A stretch of 46,316 nucleotides of DNA from Seison nebaliae (GCA_023231475.1 JALJEE010002989.1:1-46316), one strand, 5' to 3'. Positions 10,377 to 23,154 are shown, counted from the stretch's first letter. A program made the numbers and translations. Notes: generated from the sequence alone by a model not told the origin.

Positions 10377-12029
10377 TCAGGCATAAGTTGTTTGAGTCGT
10401 TTGATTCATTAGTCGGATCTGTCCTTCGATCAATCGATGATTTATTTGATAACTTTCATCATTCTCATAATCGCGTCGAACTGGTTTCCTCTTAGACGTT
10501 TTACGGTCAATTGAAAGATTTTCATTTCCTCTCTCATTCTCCACACGTCTCGTAGTTGTGATTGTTTTGGAGCGATGTGGTACTCGTTTCGGTGAAGTTA
10601 AATCTTTATTAACCGGATGTCTTACCGTCGTGACAAACATTGGTCTTTTTCCATCATCCACTTTCTTCTTCTTATTATTAATTGGATAACTATCATTATA
10701 AAATGATTTATTGGTGAAATGATCTTTCTCCTCCAACGACGATTCACGAAGTGGTTGTGATTTAGTCAAATTATTTTTATCACTATAATAATTTCCTTTG
10801 GAAACGGGTTTTCTCACCGTTTCTGGTGGTGGTGATGATTCTCTTTGTTCTTGTGGATGATTACTTATTCGATTTATTCGATAATTTCGTGTCTTCTTCT
10901 TTGGAGTAATTTTAGCGAAAAGTGAAACGTATTTGAATTGAGCAACTTTTGGTGAAGAATTCCATCTCGGTTTTTCTGGATTGACAGTTGACTGTTTAAC
11001 AGGTCGAATTGGTTGACGAATAATTTTCGGTTGTTGATAACCTTTCTTTTTCGGACTATTCGTTTGGAATCGTTGGACAGGAAAATCGCCAAAATTGGAT
11101 TTTCGATGTGTCTTGTTAAATTTCGGTTTTGGTGATGGTGATCTTTCTATCTCTTTAACATTCTGTTCTGGTTCATATTGTGACTGATTATGATTGATGA
11201 TATTATTATTGAAAGTGGCTAAAGATGAAGATTTCTCCAATTTTATTGGTTCTGCTTCTTGTCGACGATACCTGGGCGTTAAGTCAACAGTGACTTGTTC
11301 ATCTTTATCGTTCGACAGTTTTCCTCGTTTCTTTTTCTTCTTGAAGAGTGAGGGATGAATATCGAATTTTTTATAATTACTTTCATCACCATGACTAATA
11401 TGTTTATTCTGATCAATTAAATTTTGGAATTGAGAAGCTGATCGAAATTTCACCGATTCAACAGTCATTTGTCTCCATCGATCGGTTGCCGGATTCAAAC
11501 GGATTAATTCCAACGGTTGTTTCCTACTATCAGCCGTTGCAATACTATTCGCATATGACGGTGCTTTCGACAGTGTATTTTTGGAGACTAAAGAATCGCC
11601 ACTCATTATACCTAACGACGGTGTATGTGACACGAGAGAGAAGTTGTCGCTATTTTTGTTATTTGGATTTATATGAGATTTCCGTTGAGTTTGTAAGAAA
11701 TCTTGAGTTGGTAAGAGTTTTTTACTCTTCTGTCGTTGATGGAATAGATTAGGTGAGATGGTATGTTTCTCTAAACGACGTCGATTATTTCCCATCCGAT
11801 CAAAGATCGTATGAGAAGAATCATCCAACGTATCTACATTATTTACATTTCTCATCGGCTGCGATGATAATTTGGTAGCAGTAAATTCTGACGGTTTTCC
11901 CAATTGCATCACATCCATCTGGTGGTCATTACTGACACCATCGATGATATCATACGATAATCGGTCGAATGTCAAAATATCGTCACGAGAATTCATTGTC
12001 AAAATATTATTGGAAAACACTTTCCTCAA
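10377..12029 (-). CDS. basic disordered protein of 550 residues, unrecognised
   Basis: Single open frame, with an alternative in-frame start at the second Met (MNSRDDILTFDRLSYD). Composition is Lys/Arg/Ser/Asn-rich with basic clusters such as FKKKKKRGKL, SPKKKGYQQPKI and TPKKKTRNYR, several SP/TP sites (ERSPSPKPKF) and few hydrophobic stretches. This suggests a nuclear or cytoskeleton-associated unstructured protein, but no domain is visible. The segment LELIRLNPATDRWRQMTVES looks the most constrained. Tail-to-tail with LIPT1 and just upstream (minus strand) of the guanylate cyclase 3' end. No introns. Function unknown. Confidence 0.6.
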   Translation of the reverse strand: MRKVFSNNILTMNSRDDILTFDRLSYDIIDGVSNDHQMDVMQLGKPSEFTATKLSSQPMRNVNNVDTLDDSSHTIFDRMGNNRRRLEKHTISPNLFHQRQKSKKLLPTQDFLQTQRKSHINPNNKNSDNFSLVSHTPSLGIMSGDSLVSKNTLSKAPSYANSIATADSRKQPLELIRLNPATDRWRQMTVESVKFRSASQFQNLIDQNKHISHGDESNYKKFDIHPSLFKKKKKRGKLSNDKDEQVTVDLTPRYRRQEAEPIKLEKSSSLATFNNNIINHNQSQYEPEQNVKEIERSPSPKPKFNKTHRKSNFGDFPVQRFQTNSPKKKGYQQPKIIRQPIRPVKQSTVNPEKPRWNSSPKVAQFKYVSLFAKITPKKKTRNYRINRISNHPQEQRESSPPPETVRKPVSKGNYYSDKNNLTKSQPLRESSLEEKDHFTNKSFYNDSYPINNKKKKVDDGKRPMFVTTVRHPVNKDLTSPKRVPHRSKTITTTRRVENERGNENLSIDRKTSKRKPVRRDYENDESYQINHRLIEGQIRLMNQTTQTTYA

Positions 12030-12154
12030 TTTGAGTTAAATGAATTAATTAACGAGAGAATGTTTTCGGGCGGGAATATTCCAATTTTAAAAATAAGAAA
12101 ATACTGAGAATTTATTGACATTAATTAAAGTAAATCATTGAACAAATAATATCT

Positions 12155-15146
12155 TTAGGCCTTTTCGGTCACTACACGGTCTTCTTCATTAAAATTTATA
12201 AACGATTCATCCACCCAATACGTATCCATTGTTCCTTTGCCCTTTAGGAAGAAGAGAAGTAGAAAAAAGAATAAACGGACAATTACATGAAATGTGAAGT
12301 CATATAATAATGAAAGAAATCAACAAAACTTTTACTTCCATCGCCCCACGTTTCGTTACACGGAAGTTCGTTGGAGATAGAGCGAGTGCTGTCGAATATG
12401 TTGTCATAACACGATTATCATCACACAAACTAGTCATTCGCGATGCCACATTCACCGTATCGCCAACTAAACAATATTGAATGGTTTTCAAACCAACTAT
12501 AGCCGCCACTATCGAACCGGAATGAAATCCGACTTTTATTTTTAAACAATTCAAAATATCAGTGTTATACGCCTTTACAGCTGAAACCATTTCCAGTGCC
12601 AAATTCGCCGTCACTTCCGAGCAATTCAACAATAATAATCGTCTTTTGCGTTGTTTAAATTGTTTGTAAGTTATGTTCAAGTCACGAATATATTCACCAA
12701 TCATTCGCTTCTCAAACTTCTCCGCTTTCCACTGATCCAACACCTACGAAACATTTAATTAAAACCGTTTTCTCCGATTCTAACTTCATTCGATATAGAG
12801 GAACATCTGGACATTGTTGATGTCGTAGATAAACATGAAGTACTAGAAAATTTTCGATTTGTACTTTCTTGTATACCGGACACAACCATATAACTGGAAT
12901 CGGCTTTCGTTTCCACCTGAAAATTAGAGTTGAGTATAATTTTTATTTTTGTCAAATTTTAAATAACTTTAAATAAATCATGAGCGAGGACAAGAAAATC
13001 GAAAGTTTTATAAATTTGATTGATCTCATTGATTAGAGCTTGGGGACTCTTAATTCGTTCTACCAATTTCTCAAATTGACAAATCTTCACAAACAATATC
13101 GAAACATGATTGTAAGTCTGTAGAAGAAGATTTTTGTAAATTATTTAATTTCCACGATTATTTAATAGATTTTCGATTTTACAAACTTCGAAAGAATTGA
13201 AGATATTTTCATTTTGTTTCAGTTTTAGAGCGATATGTCGAGGCAACATGTTCGATAACAATTTATCAGTTTGTTTCGACTGTTTATATAAAAATTTCTG
13301 AGCGTCCTGTAATTTCTCCATGACACAAATTTGCTTTTTAATTCATAAAATTATTTGAAGAAAGAAAAAGATGATAACATTGGCAAATGCCATTTGTAAT
13401 GTTTTGGACGTTGCATTTCCTTCCATGATTATTGAACGATTCAAATCATAAAGACTCAAATCATTCAGATATAATCCCACCGTTTTCAATTCATCTAAAT
13501 CATTCACTCTTATGGATTAATTAAGAAATTGAAAATTTTAAATATGAACTTTGGTCCTCCGATATAGAGGAGACATTCCCATTCGTCGATATATTTCATT
13601 TGACCTTTTAAAGACATCTTGATTCCAGGCTGATTCTTCGTTGCACCGAACTCATATTTCGTTTCCAATTCATAGAGAATATAATTACTCAAACTTATCA
13701 CCTTTCATTTCAACAAACATATCTGATTGAGAAGAGAATGAAGAAAAACTTGAGGAAAATCGAAGTCAAGTGCTGGTCGTTGTAGGTTGAATTGATCCAG
13801 TAGATACTGACCATATAAATCAAAGGGGAAAATTCGTGCAATCGATCGACCAACTCCTCTGATTATCACATCGCGATCAATTATTAAATGGAACGGAAAT
13901 ATCTAAAAGGTATTTTAAATGAAACATATAATTAGAAAAATTTTGTTTCCTTATTTCTGTTAACTAAATTATCAAGAATTATTCGTACAATTCGTTCAAT
14001 TATTCTTCATCTTTTATTTGCTGTAATTCAAAAGAAGCTTTTTTCATTAATCTTAATGAATTCGCTTATTAACCGGTTTTTAACTGATTGAAAAAAGGTT
14101 TGAGAAACCATTTAATTGTGCCGAATATTATTAAAATGGAAAATCTTAACCAAAATATTCAGTTTTTGTAATTATAAAATAATAATAATAATAATGTCAC
14201 ATACATAAAGTTAGTGTTGTTAATCCACTAATACTATAGTAGTAATATAATAAACTTTAATAATGATAGAAATTTATTTGAAGACGAGAAATATTTTAAA
14301 CTTTTGCCAAAATACTATAATTGAGTGTTGTTTGGAATATTTTGTTTCTTTTTTGGAACATCGAAAATTTGTCATGATAAGACCAATCGGATGTCAATGA
14401 ATTGATTGATGATCGTCTGGTAAGAATTTCAAATTGTCCAGTTAATTTCCTTTTCATATTCTTATGATATTCATTCACCATTTGTTGTCGAACTTTCAAA
14501 TTATCGAAATAAATTCGGAAGATTATGAAGGATCCTGTTAAATGGAATGGTATATAGGTAGAAATATTTTTGAGAGGATTAACCTGTTGGTCCGCTCTTA
14601 TCTATCACTTGAATTTCGATATCGATTTGATAGAATGTTTTGGACAATGCCAATAATTGACCTTGGATATATCCAGCGAATCCTCTCCTCTGTGACTGAT
14701 AAACGAGATCAATACTTTTGTCTGTTTCATTCTCGATATAAAATAGAGGCGATTGCATTCGAGGGAAAGTGTATTTCATCGTGTAATGTATCTCATCAAT
14801 GGAATGTAGCAGGTCGCTAAAATCCCTGCCAGCGATACGAATTAATTTATCAAAACCGAAATGCGAGAAATATTGCACGAAACATTTCCCGAACATCATT
14901 AAAATATCATCCAATGATTCGGTTTCCGTTATCTCCGCCAATGCTGCAAACGAGAAAATATTGTTCTTCTTTTTCATCTGATGTCTAACCTTGTGCAATT
15001 TTAACGATGATGGAATCGCTATATATTTGATGAGTAATAAAATGACGTTGATCAATATTACATGCATCCATCAATTCATCCCAAACATCTTCACCGTATG
15101 TATCTTTGATGAAAAATTGTACACTTTCCAACAATAATCCATACAT
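12155..15146 (-). CDS. atypical soluble guanylate cyclase, Gyc-88E-like
   Basis: Eleven exons (14990-15146, 14584-14943, 14302-14534, 13750-13902, 13550-13701, 13379-13508, 13187-13333, 12968-13117, 12785-12916, 12330-12743, 12155-12241) give 704 residues. Order: heme-nitric oxide/oxygen (H-NOX) domain from MYGLLLES, with proximal His105 in SIDEIHYTM and the heme motif YQSQR at 134-138; a regulatory domain (IFPFHLIIDRDVIIRGVGRS, SLKGQMKYIDEW, GLYLNDLSLYDLNRS); a coiled signalling helix (KQTDKLLSNMLPRHIA); and a cyclase domain. The FPRM...ENET...QRRGF wording matches fly Gyc-88E, an oxygen-sensing type, better than NO-activated beta-1. In the cyclase domain the first metal Asp (FSDI in Gyc-88E) is replaced (LFVKI), the second lies in a lengthened KADSSY loop, but the base-binding Glu (KVET), Cys (QYCLVGD) and catalytic Asn/Arg (VNVASRM) remain. 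That is the pattern of a beta subunit needing an alpha partner. A Ser/Thr-rich insert and a basic insert separate the cyclase halves. Confidence 0.9.
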
Positions 15147-16191
15147 GTTTCCCCCTTTCGATAAAAAGAATTTCTATCTATAAATAATTTTTATACGAAA
15201 CCATTCGTTATTGGCAGCAATCGTTTGATTGACGTTACAAACATAATAACAGGTAAAAATAATTCTTATTTATTTTCTACTTAAAATCTCCTTACTCAAT
15301 TTGTGCTTTAAAAAAATCTTAATAATTTTGTACGAAAAAAAATTTCTTATCGTATAACTAAAGTTCGTGCCAAAATAATTTTTGTGTATTTTCTACTAGA
15401 AATTTTTGAAGGAGAAGTTATTGGAGGAAAAGTTTAAGAAATTTTTTTTGCAAAGGACAAATTATTATAAAGGTAAATTTTTTATCAATAGAAAATTCAT
15501 TTTTCCATTCTCCTAATTAGTTGGAAGCACCAGAAGAGAAGGATCATGGAATGTTGAATTTGTATAGAATTCAAATTTGATGTCCGAGAGATAAGACTTA
15601 TCGTGATGATGATTATATATATGAAATTATTCAATGAAGTGTTTTCTTTCCGAATTATTTCAATAGCAGTGATGTGTAAATGATACACAATATTAGTAGA
15701 ATAGATTATCAGAATATCATTAATATAAATGCAATCTGATAATTTATTCATGGAGCAGTGAATCAGTCTGGAAAGAAGGAAATTCTTGTTCCACTTTTTA
15801 ATTATATCGTTTATCATCCTAATTCACCGTATCCAATGGTATCTAGGCGGAAGGAGACTTCAATAATTATTCACATGGAATACCGGTAGTTAACTAATCA
15901 ATCTTGATTTGCATGAATCGAAGGTTCTTTCATCATAATCAACATTCTTTCTCCAACCTTCCAACTTTCCATATCAGATGATATTAGTGATAATTAACAC
16001 TTGTCACAATCAGTTTCTTTCCTTTCCAAGACAAGTATGTGCCAATCTGATAATTGAGAATAAAATCATCTTTACACTAATTCATAATAGTAAAGTAATG
16101 CGTTCTTAGTTCGTTTTCAATTCAATTCAAACATAATTCTAATGGAATTGAAATGACTATAATTAAATTAAAGCTCCAGTAATAATTATCG
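15147..16191. other. divergent promoter region, 1 kb
   Basis: AT-rich spacer between the starts of the guanylate cyclase (-) and POFUT2 (+). A minus-strand frame at 15497-15817 is Ile-rich low-complexity sequence with no motif. No RNA gene or mobile element was recognised. Confidence 0.5.
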
Positions 16192-17705
16192 ATGAAATTA
16201 GAAATATTTCTTCAATATTTCTTCCTCATCGCCATTAGTGCAACATCAATTTATAAGTTATTATGGAACTTTTATTGATCATTATTCATTTATTACTTCC
16301 CAGATATATTTTGTATAATGTGAAGAATGTGGAGGGATTCAATTTGAGACGAGACGTATTTATTCGTATCACTCAATCAATCATCGAATGGAATAAGTTT
16401 TATTTATTTAAATTTTTAAATTAAGTTTTTTAAAATTTTTTCAAGAAATTTTCCTGATAAAAAAATCAGTATTGTACTCCCTCCATTCCACCACATTTCT
16501 CATTGGAACAAACAAAAAAGTTTAAATAAAATAAATTTCGTCATTTAATTTTAATTCTAAATCAATTTAATTAGATGTGTCTTGGTGGAATTTTTTCGAT
16601 AAAACTTCGATGACGACAATTACTCCAATTTATGATTTTCTAGAAGATTATTATCGTTCGATTTCTATTTAAAATCTAAATACTTTTCATAAACTTTCAG
16701 CATTATTTAAGAGTCGTATCATTGTGGATTTAGTTGTGAAATTACAAGAATTTGAAGAAGGGATTGATTATCAGAATTTCATCGAGAAAATAGAAGAAAG
16801 AAAATGTCTCCACAAATCAATCACTTATCATCAAGTTTTATTATTTCGATTAATTTAATAATAATTCTAAAAACATTTCACAGTTACGGAATGGTGAATG
16901 GCGTGGTTATTTTTGGAATCATCCTGAAATTAGGGTGAAACAATTGAAATGTTTTTCAGCAGTTGGATCGACAAAATTATTATGGAATTTTTTCAACAAC
17001 TCAAATTATCAGTTTGAATTTCCTACAAGAATCTTTTAACCTGGAAAAAATTTCAGAACGATAATGATAGAGAATCTCGAACAATTGTTACATATTGAAT
17101 TCGGGGATAAATTTTATTGGGATATCAGAAATAAAATGGTTTTTTCCTCGCCACTCCAACAGATTGGTGAAAGGTTTTTAAAGAATGAAAATTTGATAGA
17201 AAATTTCAATTTGTTCGATAAGTTGAAGGAGAATCGTTTGACTTGTCAAAAAGATTTAAATCGGATCACTCCTCCCACCAACTATATGGCGATACATTTA
17301 AGAAGACGAGATTTTGGTAATCGACGCGCTACAATTCCTCAAATCAAGAGAACGATCAATCATTTAATGAATAAGAAGAATTTATCAATAACAAATATAT
17401 TTGTGGCAACGGATGATGCAACAGGAAAATTTAAAGAGATTTTAAGAAAAGAATTAAATGGGAAGAAATTGATATTTTCAACAAATAAATTGGATGGTGA
17501 CGACGGCGATTTATCGATCATTGATCAAATAATTTGTTCTTATTCATTATTATTCATCGGAACTGACAGTAGCACATTCTCCTATCGGATATTGGAGGAA
17601 CGTGAATTGATGTTGTTAGATTCGCATTTGACTTTCAATAAATTCTGTCAGAATTTTGAAACGAAGAATTGTAATGAATTTACACGATGGTTATACGTCC
17701 CATAA
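16192..17705 (+). CDS. POFUT2: GDP-fucose protein O-fucosyltransferase 2
   Basis: Seven exons (16192-16256, 16304-16396, 16470-16519, 16575-16655, 16701-16834, 16884-17011, 17057-17705) give 399 residues (human about 429). The enzyme adds O-fucose to thrombospondin type-1 repeats in the ER. Seen: signal peptide (LEIFLQYFFLIAISAT), YILYNVKNVEGFNLRRDVFI containing the catalytic Glu of the EGFNLRRD motif, IVLPPFHHISHW, EWRGYFWNHPEIR, YWDIRNKMVFSSP, the donor-binding MAIHLRRRDF, FVATDDATGKF, and FIGTDSSTFSYRILEERELM with the conserved Ser-Arg region. The C-terminus (NRFC-type KFCQNFETKNC, then RWLYVP) matches the family end. Introns are 45-73 bp and all start GTT. Converges on laminin gamma, 92 bp between stops. 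Confidence 0.93.
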
Positions 17706-17797
17706 ACGGTTTTGAAAAAAAAAGGAAATTACAATAATAAGAATTTACAATTATTTTTTTATAAATCTAATTCTATAAATTATCATCCATCAATTTT

Positions 17798-20700
17798 TCA
17801 TCTTTGTTCATTTTCCAATATTTTCTTCAATAAACATTCGTTTGGCATATGATCTGCTATTCTTTCGATTTTCAATACTTTGTCTTCCAACTTCTTATAT
17901 TCTTCGTCCATCGTTTCGCGACTCTTCGGTTTCCAGGTTAACATCGTCTCGAATGTCTTATTCAGTCCAGCTCGTTTGCATTTACTATCGATATTCTTTA
18001 TCTTTTGTTTCATCTCTTCCAAATCCTTCGCCAAATCACTTGTTATCTGAGGAGATTGTGCTAAGTTCTCTGCAACGTATATGTCATATTTTGTTTTATG
18101 AAGAATTTAATTTGAAACTTATTTTATGATTGAGTTGTTGCAATTCTTCTTCGATCGCTTTCAATTCATTATCTAATTCGCTACTCTTCTCTTCCAGTTT
18201 CGACGCGGAATCTCTAATTGCACTACTTGAAGTGATGATTTGATCCGATTTGATACTCTCTCCATTCATCTCCGACAATTTATCTTCAATCTCAACAATT
18301 GATGTATTCGTTCCATCTAACAAATATTTCGACGTTCCAATACTCTTATTAAGTTTCTGCAATTTGTCATTCACCAAATCTGATGTCTAGATTGAATTTC
18401 GAATAGAGAAAATTAAATGGGAATATTTTAAAGAAACTTTAGCTACATCATCAACCGTTGTATTGATTCTCTTTAAACTTTCACTTACTTTCTCCAAATC
18501 ATCAGTTCTTCGACTATCCAAATTTTTAATGGATTCATGTAAATTATCCGCATTTTTCATAATCACCGAATATTTTTCTTCATTTTCTTTCTTTGTCACT
18601 ATCGCCTGAACATCCTCAGCTCTCTTTTTCTGCTCCGGATATCTCGTCTCAAAATCTTTTTAAAATAAATTTCAAAAATAAAATTTCCTAAAATATATCT
18701 AATATACCATCTAATATTTCGATTGATTTCTCTAGTTTCGTCTTATATTTCTGAAGTTTATTTTGGGAATTGCGCATTCTTTCCATCAACAACTTATTCT
18801 GATCTTCATAGTTGTCGATTTTCTTTTAATAAAAATAAAGAAATTTCAATTTATAAGAAATGAGAAACTTCTTTTTCTTTCTCAATTTTCATTTGGAGAT
18901 TCTTCGCGTCTGCTTCACTTTCACCTATTTTTTCACCCAATTGCTCCTCCTTCTCAATAGCTTCATCCAAACGACTACTATTAGAGAGAACAGTTTTTAC
19001 CTAAAAAAATGAATTTCTTCAATTTCGAAAGTTGAATGAACTTTTTCTTCGAAAATTTTAATTTCTTTAAAAATTTCATTTCCTCGTTTTGTGGCGTCTA
19101 GTGAACTTTTGATCATTTGAACATTTGAACTTAAATTATCGAATTTCTCTAAGTTCTCCTCTGCTTTCTTCAATACCATTTTGACGGAATTTGTTAATCG
19201 AGTTACTTTTTCTACGGAACTAAAAAATGAGAAAATCAAATGAAATTATTTCAAAATAATTATCAACTGTTGGTCAGCAAATATTTCCGTTTGTCTCTGT
19301 AATTCTTCTTTGTGTTTATTCAATTTATCACATTCGAAAATAAGATTTTGTTGGAAATTTGTCAGATGATCCATCTGCTGATTAATATCTTTCTCTTGTT
19401 CTTCAACCAATTGATATTCCTTATCAATATCAATCAATGCGTTCTTCAAACGACGAATTTGTGGTGACAAATCGTCTTCTAATGATTTCGATTCATCGAC
19501 GATTCGATTAATTTTATCTAAAAGAAAATAAATTTTACAAATTTAAAAGTTTCTTAAAAAAATTTTAACTAATTTCGTCAGTGATCAGTTTCTGTTGTTT
19601 CTCTAATCCGCTAACTTTATCAGTCAATATGGAGACATCATCGAAAAGATATTTATTAGTTTCATCAATTTCAGATCCTAATAATTTGTCACTTTCCGTC
19701 AATTTGGAATCGATGGATTTGATTAAATGTTTCAAATTTTTGAAACTTTCTTCTGATTTACTTTCGTCTAAATATGAGATATTTAATATTGAGAAAAGTT
19801 GATGAAAAAGAAACCTTCCAAATTATCAATTCGTTCAAGAACATCGTCTAATTCTTCTTCGGCCTCATTTGCTTTCTCTTCGAATTTTTCCATTTGATCA
19901 GCATCTTGAGGTTTTTTTGCTAAATCTTCGTATGTTGTCAATGATTCGTCGATTAATCGATTTGATGTTGTAACTGATTTCTTGACTAAATTATAACATT
20001 CATCACATTGAATGCAACCTCGATTCATATCATAAGTATTCACTTCACATTCATCACAACGACGACCGACAACACGATCTCTACAGAAACATTGTCCACC
20101 GTTAGAACAGGTTTTATTGAGAGCACCAATTGGATCACAATCACATTCGGTACAACCGTCGAGTGAAAAACCGTAAGTGTATGATTGACATTGATCACAA
20201 CGACGACCAGTGACACGTTCACGACAATGACATTGCCCTGTATACATATCACACGTACCATTTAATGAACCGGTAACGTCACAATCACAAGCTTGACAGC
20301 CATCAACATCAGGTGAATGGAGATTATAATAACCATCGAGACATTGATCACATTGTAATCCCAGAACATTAGGACGACATAAACATTGTCCTGTGGTTAT
20401 CTCACAATCTATGAGACCGTTTTGATGAACGGGATAAATGATACTGTCATTCTTCGTTCCTAAATGATGACAATTACATGGGAAACATTTATTGTTCGTA
20501 TCTGCACTCGTTGCATTTCCCCAATAACCAATATCACAATCTTGACATTCCCAACCAACCGTATGATGGATACATTTCAAACATTCTCCAGTTACTCGAT
20601 CACAATTATTGATGGCATTCGGATCGATATTACCGTTACAATTACATTTGCTACATTCCGTTTCGGTGATCCATGTTCGTTGTTCGAATTGATCATGTCC

Positions 20701-23154
20701 CGAATAAATCTCGTCGCCGGATTGGAAAAAACCACTGATACATTCGTCACAATATTGACCTTGATGTCCGTTAGGACATTTATCGCAAAAAACTCGATTA
20801 TCAGTTAATAAAGTACAAGTAGAATTGTTGGAACATGGACATTGTTGACAATCATCTTCCGTGCCGATTAATGGTGTTCCATACCATCCATCCTCACATT
20901 TCTCGCATGTCAATCCGGCGGTATGATGCATACATGTACATGCTCCACTCTCTTTGTCACATGATAAGGAATGCTGATGACAATCACATTCAACACATCT
21001 AGAACTGACACCACCGTTCGGAAGTGCACGACGATAACCGTCGATACATTGGGAACAATGTTCACCTGAAAATCCCAAGGGACATTCACACACTTCTACC
21101 CAAGTCGCTGTTTCTCCAACTCTTTCTTCGTATTCCTCCAGATCATAACCGATGGGAACAGCCTTCTTTAATTGGACATCCAACAAAACCGTCGGTTCTG
21201 ATGAGAGTTGAGCCGAAATGAAAATTTTCGTTACATTTGAAAGTAGATACATAAATTGACGATGATCTAATCTCGGTTGCCAATGTTGTTCATTTAGACG
21301 ATATTTGAATTCGTTAGGAGTTTGAGATGGTAACGGATTACCGTTCGAATTGATATAAGTGAACACTTTTTGTCCGTTTCCACCTTCGATCACAATATCA
21401 GAATGAGACGGTTCTGCTACTTGTGACTCGATCATTAAAATAACAGTTAATTGCTGATCATATGATGTGGTCAAATCTCCCAAATATTTCGGAGGTAACA
21501 AGAAACCTGATTTCTCATCACCATCAATGGGAAAGATGGATATTCGATTAGAACCGGTTTGTACTGGAGCCTCCAATTTACTAGGACGGAAATTGTCATT
21601 CGTATCTTTGAAATTGGCAGATATCTGAACGGCTTCATGATCTCTTGACGATTGACAACTTTGTGAATGTCCGTAACAGAAACATGGTAGACAACCATCT
21701 AAATGGCTATCTTGTAAATCGAAATATCCCAATTTACATTCATTACACATATCACCTTTAACATTTCTTTTGCATGTACAAACTCCAGTTCGTTGATCAC
21801 AAATATTGTTAATACTTCCCTCATTACTACAAGTGCATTCACCACAACCGTTTTGAGTGAATGACCAATAACCAGGTAAACATCTATCACATTTATCACC
21901 ACCAACTCCAGGTTTACATTGACATCGACCATTATAATCACAATGTTGATTCAACGATCCCACTTGATTACAGTTACAAGGAACACATTGATTATTCACA
22001 CGATGATATCCAGCCACACAAGATTCACAATGTGCCCCCGCAGTATTATCTCGACAATTGAGACATCGGCCACCAGAGCCGGTTGTATTGAACAAATATT
22101 CATCGAATTGACATTCATTACTCTTCCCATGACAATTACAAGGTTTACATTCAAACGGTTGATCTGGTGTGGCTTGTTTCCATGCAATATCCTGATAAAA
22201 TGGAAGACACTGACCACAATCCGGTCCATCCGTATTGTGCAAACATACACATTTGTAAGTGGCCAATGTGTTCGCATCGCCGTCGCTTCTTGTACATTGT
22301 TCCGCATGTCCATTACAATCACAACGACCGCCAACATTCAAATCATAAATTGCATAATAATAAGATCGTAAGACATTCGTATCTCCGAAAATCTCATCAC
22401 CGAAAGTGTTTAAACGATCTAATCTTATCTCAATTTCTGTCGCTCTCATCCATTCTTTCATTGCCGGATTAGCATCGACATCTTCATTATCATTACTGTC
22501 TTTCGTCACCGCAAACAGTACAGTTCCATCGTTCAACGGTGTAATTCCACTGAATTCACTAGTACATCGTGGACGATCGAAATTTCGATGATGAGTCGCA
22601 TAGTTCAATTTCGATGAATCTTCCATACTATACATTTGTTCACAAGACGCTGAAAAAAACCTCCACGGCTCCATCGAACAATTGGCACAACGTCGTCGAA
22701 GAATTATCATTGACTCCGGTCGAGGTGTACGAAAAGTCAAACGAATATAGAAAATATGAAACGATTTCCCTAATTTCAAATTGAGCGTGACATGTCTCGG
22801 AAATTGAATGGGATATTCCATCGATTGGGATTGCCACCAAGTTGAATCAGATGGAAATCGACCGCCATAAAATTGATCGAAATTCCTGTTCAGATCTGTC
22901 ATCTGTTCAGGTTTGTGCATTAATTTCGGATCATTCGAATCACAATAATGACATTTTCTGGGAGCTTGCATTTCTGTTTGAACGCAATAAATCTGTCTTT
23001 CATCATCACCACAAGTCGAATCACTAGTGATCTGATTCTGGTAGGCGACGTTAATAAGTGGCGATGTCAAATATTCTCCATCGCCCACACTTTCACTTAT
23101 CAAACAAATTAATTGTAAGAGAAGAAAGTATGAATTAAAGAAGTGCTTAAACAT
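17798..23154 (-). CDS. laminin subunit gamma (LanB2/LAMC1-like)
   Basis: Nine exons (19815-23154, 19570-19767, 19268-19517, 19042-19219, 18869-19000, 18708-18822, 18438-18655, 18119-18386, 17798-18069) give 1656 residues (human gamma-1 is 1609). It is one arm of the basement-membrane laminin trimer. Order: signal peptide; laminin N-terminal domain (YCVQTEMQAPRKCHYCDS, STWWQSQSMEYPIQ); EGF-like LE repeats; a laminin IV-A domain (LPPKYLGDLTTSYDQQLTV, NEQHWQPRLDHRQFMYLLS); more LE repeats; then a long coiled coil. Gamma rather than beta is shown by the CVQTG-like start, the single IV-A domain inside the LE array, and CNGNIDPNAINNCDRVTGEC. The last Cys, ten residues from the end (HMPNECLLKK), matches the C-terminal Cys that links gamma to beta. 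The whole globular and LE part lies in one 3.3-kb exon, and all eight introns cut the coiled coil. Confidence 0.95.

Noticed and set aside
12155-15146. Catalytically dead pseudo-cyclase
   Set aside because: Loss of the first metal Asp alone does not show death: human beta-1 lacks it too and works with alpha. Base-binding and transition-state residues are intact.
15497-15817. Minus-strand 106-codon ORF upstream of the cyclase
   Set aside because: Ile-rich chance reading between divergent genes; no family features.
19966-22840. Many plus- and minus-strand ORFs inside the laminin exon
   Set aside because: Out-of-frame readings of Cys-rich LE repeats; no independent signature.
17798-23154. Laminin beta chain
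   Set aside because: First impression from the N-terminal domain and LE repeats. The CVQTE-type start, the single IV-A domain, NIDPNAxxNC and the C-terminal Cys all match gamma instead.
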